Assembly: GCF_003589925.1 (NCBI RefSeq)
Contig: NZ_CP032382.1
Span: 7,130,001-7,194,000, forward strand
From: Chryseolinea soli
Lineage (GTDB): Bacteria; Bacteroidota; Bacteroidia; Cytophagales; Cyclobacteriaceae
Direction of reading: 5' to 3'
DNA: 64,000 nt
Below the pieces are notes generated by a model that made no database searches, was not told where the DNA came from, and saw only the letters and a list, made by a program, of their open reading frames with translations. How positions within the stretch are numbered: position 1 is the stretch's first letter; every line of letters starts with the position of its first letter. Positions 1 through 7,727 of the stretch are shown here, piece by piece. Position numbers and translations under genes: made by a program.

Positions 1-2
1 TT

Positions 3-401
3 GATGTCAACGGAGAGCAGATTGAAAAAAGATTTGTCGGCGGACTTCTTGGGCACTGGGCGGTCTGGACGGGGGCCGCGGTGAAATTGCTGAACTATAT
101 TAAACAATCCGGAAATGATAACGGCGTGGTCAGCGAGCTGCTAAGTGTGGGCATAAAAGTAACCGATATGAACGCGGCGATCTTTGATTCCGCCAACGCT
201 TTTCACGGCTGCATCCCCGGGATCCATGAAGTGCTGCGCAGACAGGGACTACTGGAAGGCACCTGGTGCTTGAACCCGGAAGAAAAATTATCGCCGGGAC
301 AATTGGAAGAGATCGATCGTGTGTGTCATGCCTACCCGGGGCTAACCGACGACGAACAGGTCAAACATTTTCTTGAAAAAGCGTTTTCGCATCCTCATTA
401 A
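3..401 (+). CDS. C-terminal part of a dihydrodipicolinate synthase (DapA)-family aldolase, cut by window edge
   Basis: The reading frame is open from the left edge, so this is the last 132 residues of a longer protein; the first in-frame ATG-like codon at 81 (GTG) is not the true start. The visible part is helical, with the texture of the C-terminal helices of class I pyruvate-dependent (DapA/NanA type) aldolases. The Phe-His-Gly-Cys-Ile-Pro-Gly-Ile-His segment near 200-230 resembles the DapA-like proteins annotated in Bacteroidota and Planctomycetota. The Schiff-base lysine and the YNxP motif would lie to the left of the window, so the enzyme class cannot be proved here. It ends 9 bp before the M20 amidohydrolase on the same strand, suggesting a joint operon and perhaps amino-acid or amino-sugar catabolism. 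Confidence 0.55.
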   Translation, partial: DVNGEQIEKRFVGGLLGHWAVWTGAAVKLLNYIKQSGNDNGVVSELLSVGIKVTDMNAAIFDSANAFHGCIPGIHEVLRRQGLLEGTWCLNPEEKLSPGQLEEIDRVCHAYPGLTDDEQVKHFLEKAFSHPH

Positions 402-410
402 ATTTACTTC

Positions 411-1595
411 ATGCTGCGTGACAAGATCAAAGCATTGTCGGCCGAAATACTTCCGGAGATCATCCGGATCCGCAGGCATTTGCATCAGCATCCCGAGCTC
501 TCGTTCCAGGAGCAGGCTACTTCAGCGTATATCAAGTCGCAGTTAGACCAGATCGGTATCTCCTGGCGGCCCATCGCCGATACCGGTGTTCTGGCAATTA
601 TTGAGGGGCATACTCCGGCGTCCAACGTCGTGGCACTTCGCGCGGATATGGATGCGCTCCCCATACAGGAACTGAATGCAGTTGATTATGCATCAAAGAA
701 TCCCGGCGTCATGCATGCCTGTGGTCATGATTTTCACACCTCGTCGTTGCTGGGAACAGCCGCGATCCTCCAGCGCTGCAAACAGGAATTCAACGGCACG
801 GTAAAACTTCTATTTCAACCGGCAGAAGAAGTATTGCCTGGTGGAGCCACACGGATGATCAAGGAAGGTGCTTTGCGTGATCCCTCTCCTATCGCGGTCA
901 TTGGTCAGCATGCCATGCCCCGACTTCCCGCCGGCAAGATCGGCATCCGGAAAGGCAAACACATGGCGTCGATGGACTCGCTCTATGTCCGCATCATCGG
1001 GAAGGGCGGTCATGGCGCTGAACCACACACAGTGATCGATCCGGTGGTGATTGCAGCGCATGTAATCATCGCCCTTCAACAAATTATCAGCCGTTCGGCA
1101 AACCCCAGGGAGCCGTCGGTGCTTTCATTTGGGCGGGTGATCGCCAACGGCGCCGTCAACGTCATTCCCGATGAAGTCTATATGGAAGGCACCTTCCGCG
1201 CCATGAACGAAACCTGGCGCGAAAAAGCACTGGGCCTCATTGCCAACATGGCGGAGAAAGTGACGTCGGCCATGGGCGGAACGTGCGAATTGCGCATCGA
1301 CCACGGCTATCCCGTGCTCGTCAATGAAGAAAGACTTGCCGCAAATCTCCGGGACTATGCCGTCGACTACCTTGGCGAAGAGAACGTGATCGATGAAGAC
1401 ATCTGGATGGCCGCCGAAGATTTTGCGTATTACGGACAAGTAGCCGATTCGTGTTTCTACCTGTGCGGCGTGGGCAATGTTGAAAAAGGGATCACGTCTT
1501 TGCTGCACACGCCAACGTTCAATGTGGATGAGAGTGCACTAGGCATGAGTACGGGGCTGATGGCCTACATGGCTTTGAAAAAACTCGGCAACTAA
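411..1595 (+). CDS. M20 family metallo-amidohydrolase (hippurate/N-acyl-amino-acid hydrolase type)
   Basis: A 394-residue cytosolic protein of full family length. Residues 72-84 hold the ALRADMDALP motif and residues 101-107 the MHACGHD motif, with Cys104 and His106 as expected metal ligands. Residues 135-140 hold the FQPAEE segment with the general base and metal-binding glutamates at 139-140. The C-terminal HTP motif near 1515 supplies the last histidine. These are the hallmarks of subfamily M20D (HipO, AmaA, IAA-amino-acid hydrolases), which release a carboxylic acid from an N-acylated amino acid. No signal peptide is visible. It follows the DapA-like gene by 9 bp and precedes the GNAT gene by 18 bp, so the three are probably co-transcribed. 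Substrate cannot be told from sequence. Confidence 0.9.
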   Translation: MLRDKIKALSAEILPEIIRIRRHLHQHPELSFQEQATSAYIKSQLDQIGISWRPIADTGVLAIIEGHTPASNVVALRADMDALPIQELNAVDYASKNPGVMHACGHDFHTSSLLGTAAILQRCKQEFNGTVKLLFQPAEEVLPGGATRMIKEGALRDPSPIAVIGQHAMPRLPAGKIGIRKGKHMASMDSLYVRIIGKGGHGAEPHTVIDPVVIAAHVIIALQQIISRSANPREPSVLSFGRVIANGAVNVIPDEVYMEGTFRAMNETWREKALGLIANMAEKVTSAMGGTCELRIDHGYPVLVNEERLAANLRDYAVDYLGEENVIDEDIWMAAEDFAYYGQVADSCFYLCGVGNVEKGITSLLHTPTFNVDESALGMSTGLMAYMALKKLGN

Positions 1596-1613
1596 CCAAG
1601 AACGACAGTACGC

Positions 1614-2459
1614 ATGAGGTTTAGAAAAATGGAACGCCAGGATGTGCCGTCGGGGCTCGCCCTTTGCCGAAGTGCCACCTGGAATCAGCTCGCGCGCGAC
1701 TGGGAGATTTTTCTCACGCTAGATCCGGAAGGCAGCAGGGTGTGTGTGGATGACGACGAACATGTTATTGGCACGGTCACTACCCTCCGCTACAGCAATC
1801 ACTTTTCATGGATCGGGATGGTTTTGGTCGATCCGGCTCATCAACGAAAGGGCATTGGGCTCAAACTACTTGAACAGGCCCTCGAGATATTGAAGAATGA
1901 AGACAGTGTGAAGCTCGATGCTACCCCGGCCGGCCGGCAAGTCTACGTCAAACTTGGATTCAAGGATGAATACAGACTCAGCAGGATGTCGACCGCTTCT
2001 CTGAACACGCAACACCTGGTGTCCTCAACCGCCACGGCACTGGGAAACGACGACCTTGACAGCGTGGGATTGTTCGACCAAAAAGTGTTTGGCGCTGACC
2101 GCATGCCACTCCTTCGTTGGATGAGGGAAGGAGCACCTGATCTGGCTTTCAAAGTTGGCAACGGCGGGCAACTCAGAGGATATTGTTTTGGAAGACCGGG
2201 ATACCGGTTTACACAGATCGGTCCGGTAGTTGCCACAGACGCTGATGTCGCCAGGGAACTGGTCTCTGCTGCACTGAGGCACTGCGGAAATATACCTGTG
2301 GTACTTGATGTGCCTCATCATGATGAATCGTGGAGTGCGTGGATTCAATTGCTTGGCTTCTCGGAGCTGAGGCCGTTTGTTAGAATGTACAAGGGAAACA
2401 ACCATTGGCCTGGCACTCCCAGGAATCAATATGCCATGCTTGGGCCGGAGTTTGGATAG
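1614..2459 (+). CDS. Double-domain GNAT N-acetyltransferase (YitH/HolE-like)
   Basis: A 281-residue protein. The N-terminal half is a GNAT domain: the acetyl-CoA binding motif A lies at about residues 69-90, with the Q/RxxGxG/A core seen as Gln77-Arg-Lys-Gly-Ile-Gly82 after a beta strand ending in VDP. The C-terminal half (about 130-275) has no second clear motif A, but its length and its Gly-Tyr-Cys-Phe-Gly-Arg-Pro-Gly strand fit the acceptor-like second domain found in YitH-type proteins. It begins 18 bp after the M20 hydrolase; a transferase beside a deacylase could mean a shared acyl-amino-acid pathway, which is inference. The substrate is unknown. Confidence 0.8.
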   Translation: MRFRKMERQDVPSGLALCRSATWNQLARDWEIFLTLDPEGSRVCVDDDEHVIGTVTTLRYSNHFSWIGMVLVDPAHQRKGIGLKLLEQALEILKNEDSVKLDATPAGRQVYVKLGFKDEYRLSRMSTASLNTQHLVSSTATALGNDDLDSVGLFDQKVFGADRMPLLRWMREGAPDLAFKVGNGGQLRGYCFGRPGYRFTQIGPVVATDADVARELVSAALRHCGNIPVVLDVPHHDESWSAWIQLLGFSELRPFVRMYKGNNHWPGTPRNQYAMLGPEFG

Positions 2460-2492
2460 CGCAATCCAAATTTAAAAATCAAATTACGCACA

Positions 2493-2948
2493 TTAAAGTC
2501 CAGCATCGGGTGACGCCGCTACTTTCGCCTTGTACCAGTTGACAATTGCCTTTATTTTTACTTTTAAACTGTCCTGATTCAATTCCTCGAAATGAAACTC
2601 ATTCTGAATCAAAAGTTTGTTGTCTGCAATCGGTGCTATCAAAAAATCAAGCTTACCACTTTCCTCCTTTTCATCAATCCTAAATAGCAGTACGGGAACT
2701 TCAATCATTCCCACATTTCTATAGATTTTCAACTTGGCAAGCTGCTCTTTGATGCCACTCTGAAAATTCACTGTCGTCTTAACCTCAATCGCAAATTGAA
2801 CCTGGGGGCTACTTTTGAGGGTGACAAAAAAATCAAACAATGGTGTCGGATACTTCTCGATCGACATTTTGTAGTCCGATTTCAAAAGAAAGATTTTCGC
2901 AATTTCTTCCGCTCGCCACGCCTTCAGACTACTCAAATTGCTTTTCAT
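2493..2948 (-). CDS. Small PD-(D/E)XK-like (DUF4365-like) protein, second gene of a pair
   Basis: A 151-residue protein with no signal peptide or membrane segment. Glu14/Glu15, Asp39 (in FDFFVTL) and Glu55-Val-Lys57 (in FAIEVKTT) are spaced like the E...D...(E/Q)xK active site of the restriction-endonuclease fold. Its start codon overlaps the stop of the upstream gene by 4 bp, so translation is probably coupled. The upstream partner has the same motif order, so the two may be diverged duplicates or halves of a heteromer. The coding DNA is AT-richer than the housekeeping genes in this window, a common sign of accessory or transferred DNA. The nuclease assignment is from motif spacing only. Confidence 0.6.
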   Translation of the reverse strand: MKSNLSSLKAWRAEEIAKIFLLKSDYKMSIEKYPTPLFDFFVTLKSSPQVQFAIEVKTTVNFQSGIKEQLAKLKIYRNVGMIEVPVLLFRIDEKEESGKLDFLIAPIADNKLLIQNEFHFEELNQDSLKVKIKAIVNWYKAKVAASPDAGL

Positions 2949-3403
2949 ATCGAATGTTTAAAGTTCTTTTTATACTTCTTTAAATCAGACTTCTCCCAAA
3001 AAGATTTCACTTCATTGAATAGTCTGGTCCTATTTTCCTTATCGAGAAGAAACCTTGTCGGCAAATTACTTACCATCTTCCTCCTATTCCTATTAACGGA
3101 CATTAAATAGACGGAATTTGATTTTACTTCAACGCCCGCTAAGTAAGTCGGACAGTAATAGGCATTCAGTTCATTTATTTTGTTACTTGTGGCCTTAACC
3201 TTCAAATTTCCCTTTCTATCACATCCCCTTGACGTGGCCTTGACCTGAACAATAAAAAAGAAATGTTCTTTTGGGCCTATCAGTTCAACGTAGAAATCAG
3301 AAGAAGGCCACTTTTCGCCTAAATGTCTTGGTCGGAAGGTATAATCGCGCGAAATCTCAACGCTAAATATAGCTTCGCCCAAATCACCAATTTCATTCGT
3401 CAT
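2945..3403 (-). CDS. Small PD-(D/E)XK-like (DUF4365-like) protein, first gene of a pair
   Basis: A 152-residue protein when started at the ATG at 3403; a TTG four codons upstream is possible but unneeded. The N-terminus has Gly-Asp-Leu-Gly-Glu-Ala, the usual opening helix of DUF4365-type proteins, with Glu10. Asp36 follows in SSDFYVEL, then Gln53-Val-Lys55 in FIVQVKAT. This E-D-QxK set is the core of PD-(D/E)XK nucleases, and Gln in place of Glu is a known variant. The last 25 residues are lysine-rich, which could help nucleic-acid contact. It overlaps the next gene by 4 bp. DUF4365 proteins often sit in defence or mobile regions; no partner methylase, helicase or toxin gene is visible here. 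Confidence 0.6.
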   Translation of the reverse strand: MTNEIGDLGEAIFSVEISRDYTFRPRHLGEKWPSSDFYVELIGPKEHFFFIVQVKATSRGCDRKGNLKVKATSNKINELNAYYCPTYLAGVEVKSNSVYLMSVNRNRRKMVSNLPTRFLLDKENRTRLFNEVKSFWEKSDLKKYKKNFKHSI

Positions 3404-3415
3404 GATGTATAACAA

Positions 3416-3741
3416 TTTTCAGCTAACGGGTCCCTACAAATCTAAATTTCTTAATCTTAAAAAACCAGGTTATGTCAAGAAACAAAAGCTAACTCTCGCT
3501 GTGCCCTACTCCACGTTGAGCCCCGAATTGAGTTGATGCCCCACCAGGAAGAAGGACACCGGGACCATGTATTCAAAATGTTACTGGGCATGCATGGAGA
3601 TGTTTTTCGAGGTGCTTGTCCTGGCGGAGGATAGTGGATTTGATCAGGTCCCGCGATGAAACGAAAAATTCCTTCTTCCCGGGTCACGAACTAAATCGCT
3701 GCGCCTATTTCTAAACTCCCGCAAGATCGAACGAAGATGCT
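3416..3741. other. Intergenic stretch with a possible decayed gene remnant
   Basis: No intact gene is convincing in these 326 bases. On the minus strand between about 3660 and 3510, one frame gives a plausible helical segment (Arg-Asp-Leu-Ile-Lys-Ser-Thr-Ile-Leu-Arg) and, after a shift near 3580, another frame gives a second plausible segment ending at a stop near 3512. That pattern would fit a frameshifted leftover of a gene, but it is too short to name, and chance is a real alternative. Confidence 0.2.
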
Positions 3742-3779
3742 TTGGTTTTTCACTTCGAAGGCAAGTCTTTTAATGCGAC

Positions 3780-3935
3780 TGTCTCAGCTCAAAACTCAAG
3801 CGTCGGAGTTCTGAATGCCGGCATCCGGGGCCCTGAACTCGGACGCCACAGTTCCGAAGTAAGGCAGTTTAGTTCAAAACTCCGTTGTCAGAGATCCGAA
3901 CTCCGATTGTTTAGTTCTGAACTCAACTGCTGTCA
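3780..3935. repeat. Array of about seven degenerate 21-bp repeats (first block)
   Basis: A core close to GTTCnGAACTC recurs about every 21 bp at 3788, 3808, 3830, 3851, 3872, 3893 and 3913. The period is three heptamers, so the reading frame is kept and a frame open from 3742 to 4203 reads as Ser-Glu-Leu-Arg-rich heptads. Units are contiguous with no spacers, so this is not a CRISPR array. I treat the open frame as a by-product of the repeat, because the segment between the two blocks shows no protein-like pattern, but a small repeat protein cannot be excluded. Confidence 0.6.
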
Positions 3936-4097
3936 GGTTTTTGCGATTGCATTAACGAAAATATTGCAACGGTTCGGGCAACAGACTTACCGGTTGGCCG
4001 GCAATGTGAAATATTCAGGCTTTTTCTTCGGTCGATGGGATTTTTTCATCGCAACGCACATAAAAAAAGTGAACCATCGGCACCCGAAGCCCCGCCG

Positions 4098-4225
4098 CCT
4101 CAGTGTACAGCTCCGGCAGCTTGCCTCAGCGCTCCGATCGTTCGGCTCAGAGCTCCGGCGGTTCGGTTCGGAGCCGAATCAGTTCACCTCCGGAACACGA
4201 TGACTGCCATAACTTCAGTTCGGAG
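4098..4225. repeat. Second block of the degenerate 21-bp repeat
   Basis: The core here is closer to CAGAGCTCCGG and recurs at about 4107, 4127, 4148 and 4169, again with a 21-bp period, followed by weaker copies to about 4225. It has the same phase and strand sense as the first block about 165 bp upstream, but the units are more GC-rich. The 165 bp between the blocks contains nothing I recognise. Confidence 0.55.
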
Positions 4226-4272
4226 CCTGACACTATCTGCACTAACGATTTGAGGAGCAGTCGACCTGCATC

Positions 4273-4312
4273 ACAGTCTGAAGACTGTGGGGATAATCGG
4301 CACAAGTGTGAA
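4273..4312. repeat. Two adjacent perfect short palindromes
   Basis: Two hairpins lie side by side: an 8-bp stem (CACAGTCT / AGACTGTG) and a 7-bp stem (CAAGTGT / ACACTTG), each closed by the same 2-base GA spacer and separated by about 14 bases. They lie just downstream of the 37-codon minus-strand frame and could end its transcript, but no T-run follows. The paired design also resembles REP-type intergenic repeats. Confidence 0.5.
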
Positions 4313-4325
4313 CACTTGCCCCAGT

Positions 4326-4439
4326 TCAGAAAATTTGCTGCAGCACGTAAACAATGGCGGAAAACCCCAGCAAAATGGCACATACCATGAGGTCGCCTTT
4401 GAGGGCGGCTATGAAACCGCGGATCAGTGTTCTCATCAT
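4326..4439 (-). CDS. Possible 37-residue single-span membrane peptide
   Basis: An ATG at 4439 opens a 37-codon frame ending in TGA at 4326. The peptide begins with Met-Met-Arg-Thr-Leu-Ile-Arg, has a short amphipathic stretch up to a Lys-Gly-Asp, then about 18 hydrophobic residues (Leu-Met-Val-Cys-Ala-Ile-Leu-Leu-Gly-Phe...) ending at Phe37. Positive charges before a single hydrophobic span are what a small inner-membrane protein would show. No ribosome-binding site is seen, as is usual in Bacteroidota. Two palindromes lie just past its stop. With so short a frame chance is possible. Confidence 0.35.
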   Translation of the reverse strand: MMRTLIRGFIAALKGDLMVCAILLGFSAIVYVLQQIF

Positions 4440-4611
4440 ATCTCAATATACGAATTTTGGCGGTAGGCCGTGATATCCAAAAAACCACCCCAAGTTCCTA
4501 TTTTTGGGGTTTTAATGACCCAGAAAATCTTTTATAGCCGAACTTGCGCAAACTTTCCATTGTTAGCAACCGTATTGGTACTGAACATTTCCCTATACTT
4601 TTCGCATCCCC

Positions 4612-6366
4612 ATGAAGATACTGTTACGCTATTTGAAGAACCATAAGTGGCTCATTGCCCTGGCCCTGTTTCTCGCCGCCACCAGCCAGGTTTTTTCGCT
4701 GTTGGACCCGCATATTACGGGAAAGATCGTCGACAATTTTATTGAAAAGAAAAGCGTCCTGTCACGGGCGGATTTTCTAAAAGGCATTCTCTACCTGGTG
4801 GGTCTGGGCATTGGGGCGGCCATGGTGTCGCGGATTGCCAAGAACCTGCAGGATTATTTTACCAGCATCGTGGTCCAGAAACTGGGGGCCAAAATGTATG
4901 CCGACGGGCTCAAACATTCGCTGGAACTCCCCTACCAGACGTTCGAAGATCAGCGCAGCGGTGAAACGCTGGGGATCCTCCAGAAAGTGAGAACCGATTC
5001 GGAGAAATTTATCACGCAATTTATCAGCGTGCTCTTTGCCAGCATCGTGGGGTTGATCTTTGTGACGATCTACTCGCTTTCGGTGAGCTTTAAAGTGACG
5101 CTGGTGTATTTTGCTTCCGTGCCCATCATCGCGCTCACCAGCTGGTTGCTGAGCCGCAAGATCAAGGTCGTTCAGAAAAGCATTGTTAAAGAAACCACGG
5201 CGCTGGCGGGTTCCACCACGGAATCGCTGCGCAACATCGAGTTGGTGAAAAGCCTAGGGCTGGCCAACCAGGAAATCGAGCGGCTCAATAACACGACCTA
5301 TAAAATTCTCGGCCTGGAATTGAAGAAGGTGAAATATGTGCGGGGCATGAGTTTCCTCCAGGGCACTACCGTGAACTTTATCCGCAGCGTGATGGTGGTC
5401 ATTCTCTTGTTGCTCATCTTCGACAACGACATCTCGGCCGGCAAGTACTTTACATTCCTTTTCTACTCCTTCTTTCTCTTTGGACCTTTGCAAGAATTGG
5501 GCAACGTGATCATCGCCTATCGCGAAGCCGAAGTTTCGCTTTTAAATTTCGACCGCATCCTCAATCTCCCCAAGGAAGCCAAGCCCAAGAATCCCGAAAC
5601 CGTGGGCCAGGTAACGACGCTGAGCTTTAACGATGTGGGCTTCAAACATCAATCGGCGAGTACACCTGCGTTGAACAATGTTTCGTTTTCCGTACGGAGC
5701 GGTCAGACCATCGCTTTTGTAGGGCCATCCGGATCGGGGAAGACAACGTTGGTGAAATTGTTGGTGGGTTTGTATCCACCAAAAGAAGGAACCATCCTAT
5801 ACAACGACATCCCCAGCACGCATATCGATCTGAATGAACTGCGTGAGAAAATCGGGTTCGTCACGCAGGACACGCAACTGTTCTCTGGAACGATTCGCGA
5901 AAATTTATTATTCGTACGCCCCGAAGCAACCGACGAGGAATGTTTGGCGGTGTTGCAGAAGGCGGCGTGTCAATCGCTCCTGGCGCGGGCTGACAAAGGA
6001 TTGGACACGGTGATCGGGGAAGGTGGAGTAAAAGTTTCCGGAGGTGAAAAGCAGCGGCTTTCGATTGCACGGGCGTTGCTGCGTCAGCCGGATATTTTGG
6101 TTTTTGATGAGGCTACTTCTTCGTTGGATTCATTGACCGAAGAGGAAATCACGGAAACCATCCGGGAAGTTTCTGAGATCAAGGATCAGATCACGATCCT
6201 GATTGCTCACCGGTTGTCGACCATTATGCATGCGGATGAGATCTTTGTGCTGGAACGGGGACATATTATTGAGTCCGGTAAGCATGAAGAGTTGCTGAGT
6301 GAGAAGGGGCTTTACTATGCGATGTGGCGGCAGCAGATTGGGGAGAAGGTTACGGTGGATGCCTGA
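4612..6366 (+). CDS. ABC exporter: fused membrane and ATPase domains
   Basis: A 584-residue half-transporter of the exporter (ABCB/MsbA-like) type. The N-terminal 310 residues hold about six membrane segments. The nucleotide-binding domain follows: Walker A GPSGSGKTT from about residue 370, Q-loop in FVTQDTQLF, signature VSGGEKQR at about 475, Walker B ILVFDEATSS at about 494 and H-loop IAHRLS at about 531. All catalytic residues are present, so it should work as a homodimer or with a partner. The start at 4612 gives the usual short cytosolic N-terminus. It stands alone, and the exported substrate (lipid, peptide or drug) cannot be told from sequence. Confidence 0.92.
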   Translation: MKILLRYLKNHKWLIALALFLAATSQVFSLLDPHITGKIVDNFIEKKSVLSRADFLKGILYLVGLGIGAAMVSRIAKNLQDYFTSIVVQKLGAKMYADGLKHSLELPYQTFEDQRSGETLGILQKVRTDSEKFITQFISVLFASIVGLIFVTIYSLSVSFKVTLVYFASVPIIALTSWLLSRKIKVVQKSIVKETTALAGSTTESLRNIELVKSLGLANQEIERLNNTTYKILGLELKKVKYVRGMSFLQGTTVNFIRSVMVVILLLLIFDNDISAGKYFTFLFYSFFLFGPLQELGNVIIAYREAEVSLLNFDRILNLPKEAKPKNPETVGQVTTLSFNDVGFKHQSASTPALNNVSFSVRSGQTIAFVGPSGSGKTTLVKLLVGLYPPKEGTILYNDIPSTHIDLNELREKIGFVTQDTQLFSGTIRENLLFVRPEATDEECLAVLQKAACQSLLARADKGLDTVIGEGGVKVSGGEKQRLSIARALLRQPDILVFDEATSSLDSLTEEEITETIREVSEIKDQITILIAHRLSTIMHADEIFVLERGHIIESGKHEELLSEKGLYYAMWRQQIGEKVTVDA

Positions 6367-6478
6367 GGTTTTGTGACCGTCTGAAACCTGATGACTGTCT
6401 ACATAATCGATACAGGTGGGAACACCTACACCAGCAGCATATTTGGTATATTGTAGTATCAATAAAAACCCACCAAAT

Positions 6479-7150
6479 ATGATTTCCATTAACCAATCCG
6501 TCGATCGCCGGAAATTTCTCCAGTCAACAGCGCTGTTTACTTCCGGAGCGCTCGGGCTAACCGTCTTACCGGCACCCGTTGTCGCAGATGCCGGGACATC
6601 AACTGAAGACATGTCGAACATCATCGGTCCTATGGCCGGCTATGCGCCCCAGGTAGGCACCCTGGTATCTATGATGACCTGGATGCGGAATATGATACTT
6701 TTTCCCGTCGTCGGGCTTACGGTAGAACAGTTGGATTATGTGCACGATCCGAAGGCCAACTCGATCGGCGCCATGCTCCTGCACCTGGCGGCGACGGAAC
6801 GCTTTTATCAGCTGCATACATTTGAGAACAAGAAGTGGGGCGACTGGCCGGAAGCCGATGTGAAACGGTTTTCAGTGGCCAGCGAGCTGGGCGACGAAGG
6901 CCGCAAGCTCATCAAAGGAAATCCGCTGACGTATTATCTCAGTACGCTCGAAGAAGTCAGAAGCAACACGCTGTCGGAGTTCAAGAAACGCGACGATGCC
7001 TGGCTGATGAGTGTCGACAAAGAATGGTTTTGGGGGCCAACCAATAACTACTGCAAGTGGTTTCACGTCTGCGAACATGAATCCAATCACAACGGCCAGA
7101 TCAAATGGCTCAAGAGCCGGTTGCCCGGGGCCAAGGCTGGCAAGGATTGA
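6479..7150 (+). CDS. DinB-superfamily protein with Tat-type signal
   Basis: A 223-residue protein started at the ATG at 6479; a start further upstream would add residues before the leader that look non-coding. Residues 9-14 read Asp-Arg-Arg-Lys-Phe-Leu, a twin-arginine motif, followed by a hydrophobic run ending in Val-Ala-Asp-Ala. The mature part is a four-helix DinB/DUF664-like bundle: a histidine in the His-Leu-Ala-Ala-Thr-Glu helix near residue 100, and the HVCEHESNHNGQI segment near residue 205 with the spaced histidines that bind a divalent metal in this superfamily. Family members are metal-dependent thiol transferases or hydrolases; an exported form is less common. Function is unknown. 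Confidence 0.8.
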   Translation: MISINQSVDRRKFLQSTALFTSGALGLTVLPAPVVADAGTSTEDMSNIIGPMAGYAPQVGTLVSMMTWMRNMILFPVVGLTVEQLDYVHDPKANSIGAMLLHLAATERFYQLHTFENKKWGDWPEADVKRFSVASELGDEGRKLIKGNPLTYYLSTLEEVRSNTLSEFKKRDDAWLMSVDKEWFWGPTNNYCKWFHVCEHESNHNGQIKWLKSRLPGAKAGKD

Positions 7151-7184
7151 TCATTCAAAACAGCAGCGCACTCTATTTGCCATC

Positions 7185-7667
7185 TTATTTTGGCACATAC
7201 GGTCCACCCGTTTCTCCCCACCCCCACTTGGGCATGGGCTCGTGTTCCTGTATTGGATTTTCAGTTGTCTTGGAATTAAGAACAGCCAAGCGACTACCCC
7301 ATTCCAGATAGCCCACGAGTGACGACCGGAATTCGGGATCGTCAGGCAGGCCTACTTCGTCGGCTGTTTCCAAGAGGAGTGCGATCCAGCGTTTTCTTTT
7401 TATGTCGTCGAGTTGTTTGCCGATGTGGTGAGCGACCATGTTGGCATGGCTGCCGTGGTCGCCTTCGGTGTAGGCTTTGGGGCCGCCAAAAACTTCGGCC
7501 ACAAAGTGAGCCACGTGCTTGGAATGTTCGGGCGACATGTTGGCAAAGACAGGACCGAGCAGGTCGTCTTTCAATACTTTTTTATAGAAGGCATCGAAGA
7601 GTTTTTCGAAGGCACTTTGTCCTCCGGCCCATTGGAAGAGGGTTGGGATGTTGGCGTTGTTGGTCAT
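7185..7667 (-). CDS. Group II truncated haemoglobin (trHbO-like)
   Basis: A 160-residue cytosolic globin. The Gly-Gly-Pro-Lys-Ala-Tyr segment after the E helix, the His-x-x-x-Met-Val-Ala-His-His-Ile-Gly run containing the likely proximal haem ligand (His81 by spacing to the downstream Trp), and the long Trp-Gly-Trp-Gly-Glu-Thr-Gly-Gly-Pro-Tyr C-terminal tail are typical of group II truncated globins in Bacteroidota and Proteobacteria. Such proteins bind oxygen and are linked to nitric oxide or peroxide handling. It converges with the DinB gene with a 34-bp gap and stands alone on its strand. Confidence 0.9.
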   Translation of the reverse strand: MTNNANIPTLFQWAGGQSAFEKLFDAFYKKVLKDDLLGPVFANMSPEHSKHVAHFVAEVFGGPKAYTEGDHGSHANMVAHHIGKQLDDIKRKRWIALLLETADEVGLPDDPEFRSSLVGYLEWGSRLAVLNSKTTENPIQEHEPMPKWGWGETGGPYVPK

Positions 7668-7727
7668 GAGATAGTCAACGGAATGGGCGGGGGTTTTGTT
7701 TGGGTACGATCACGTTTTTGCTCTTGT

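Noticed and set aside
3742..4203. 153-codon open frame across the 21-bp repeats
   Set aside because: Its openness follows from the 21-bp period; the 165 bp between the two repeat blocks has no protein-like composition, so I list repeats, not a protein.
3780..4225. CRISPR array
   Set aside because: Units are contiguous, about 21 bp, and degenerate, with no spacers and no cas genes in the window.
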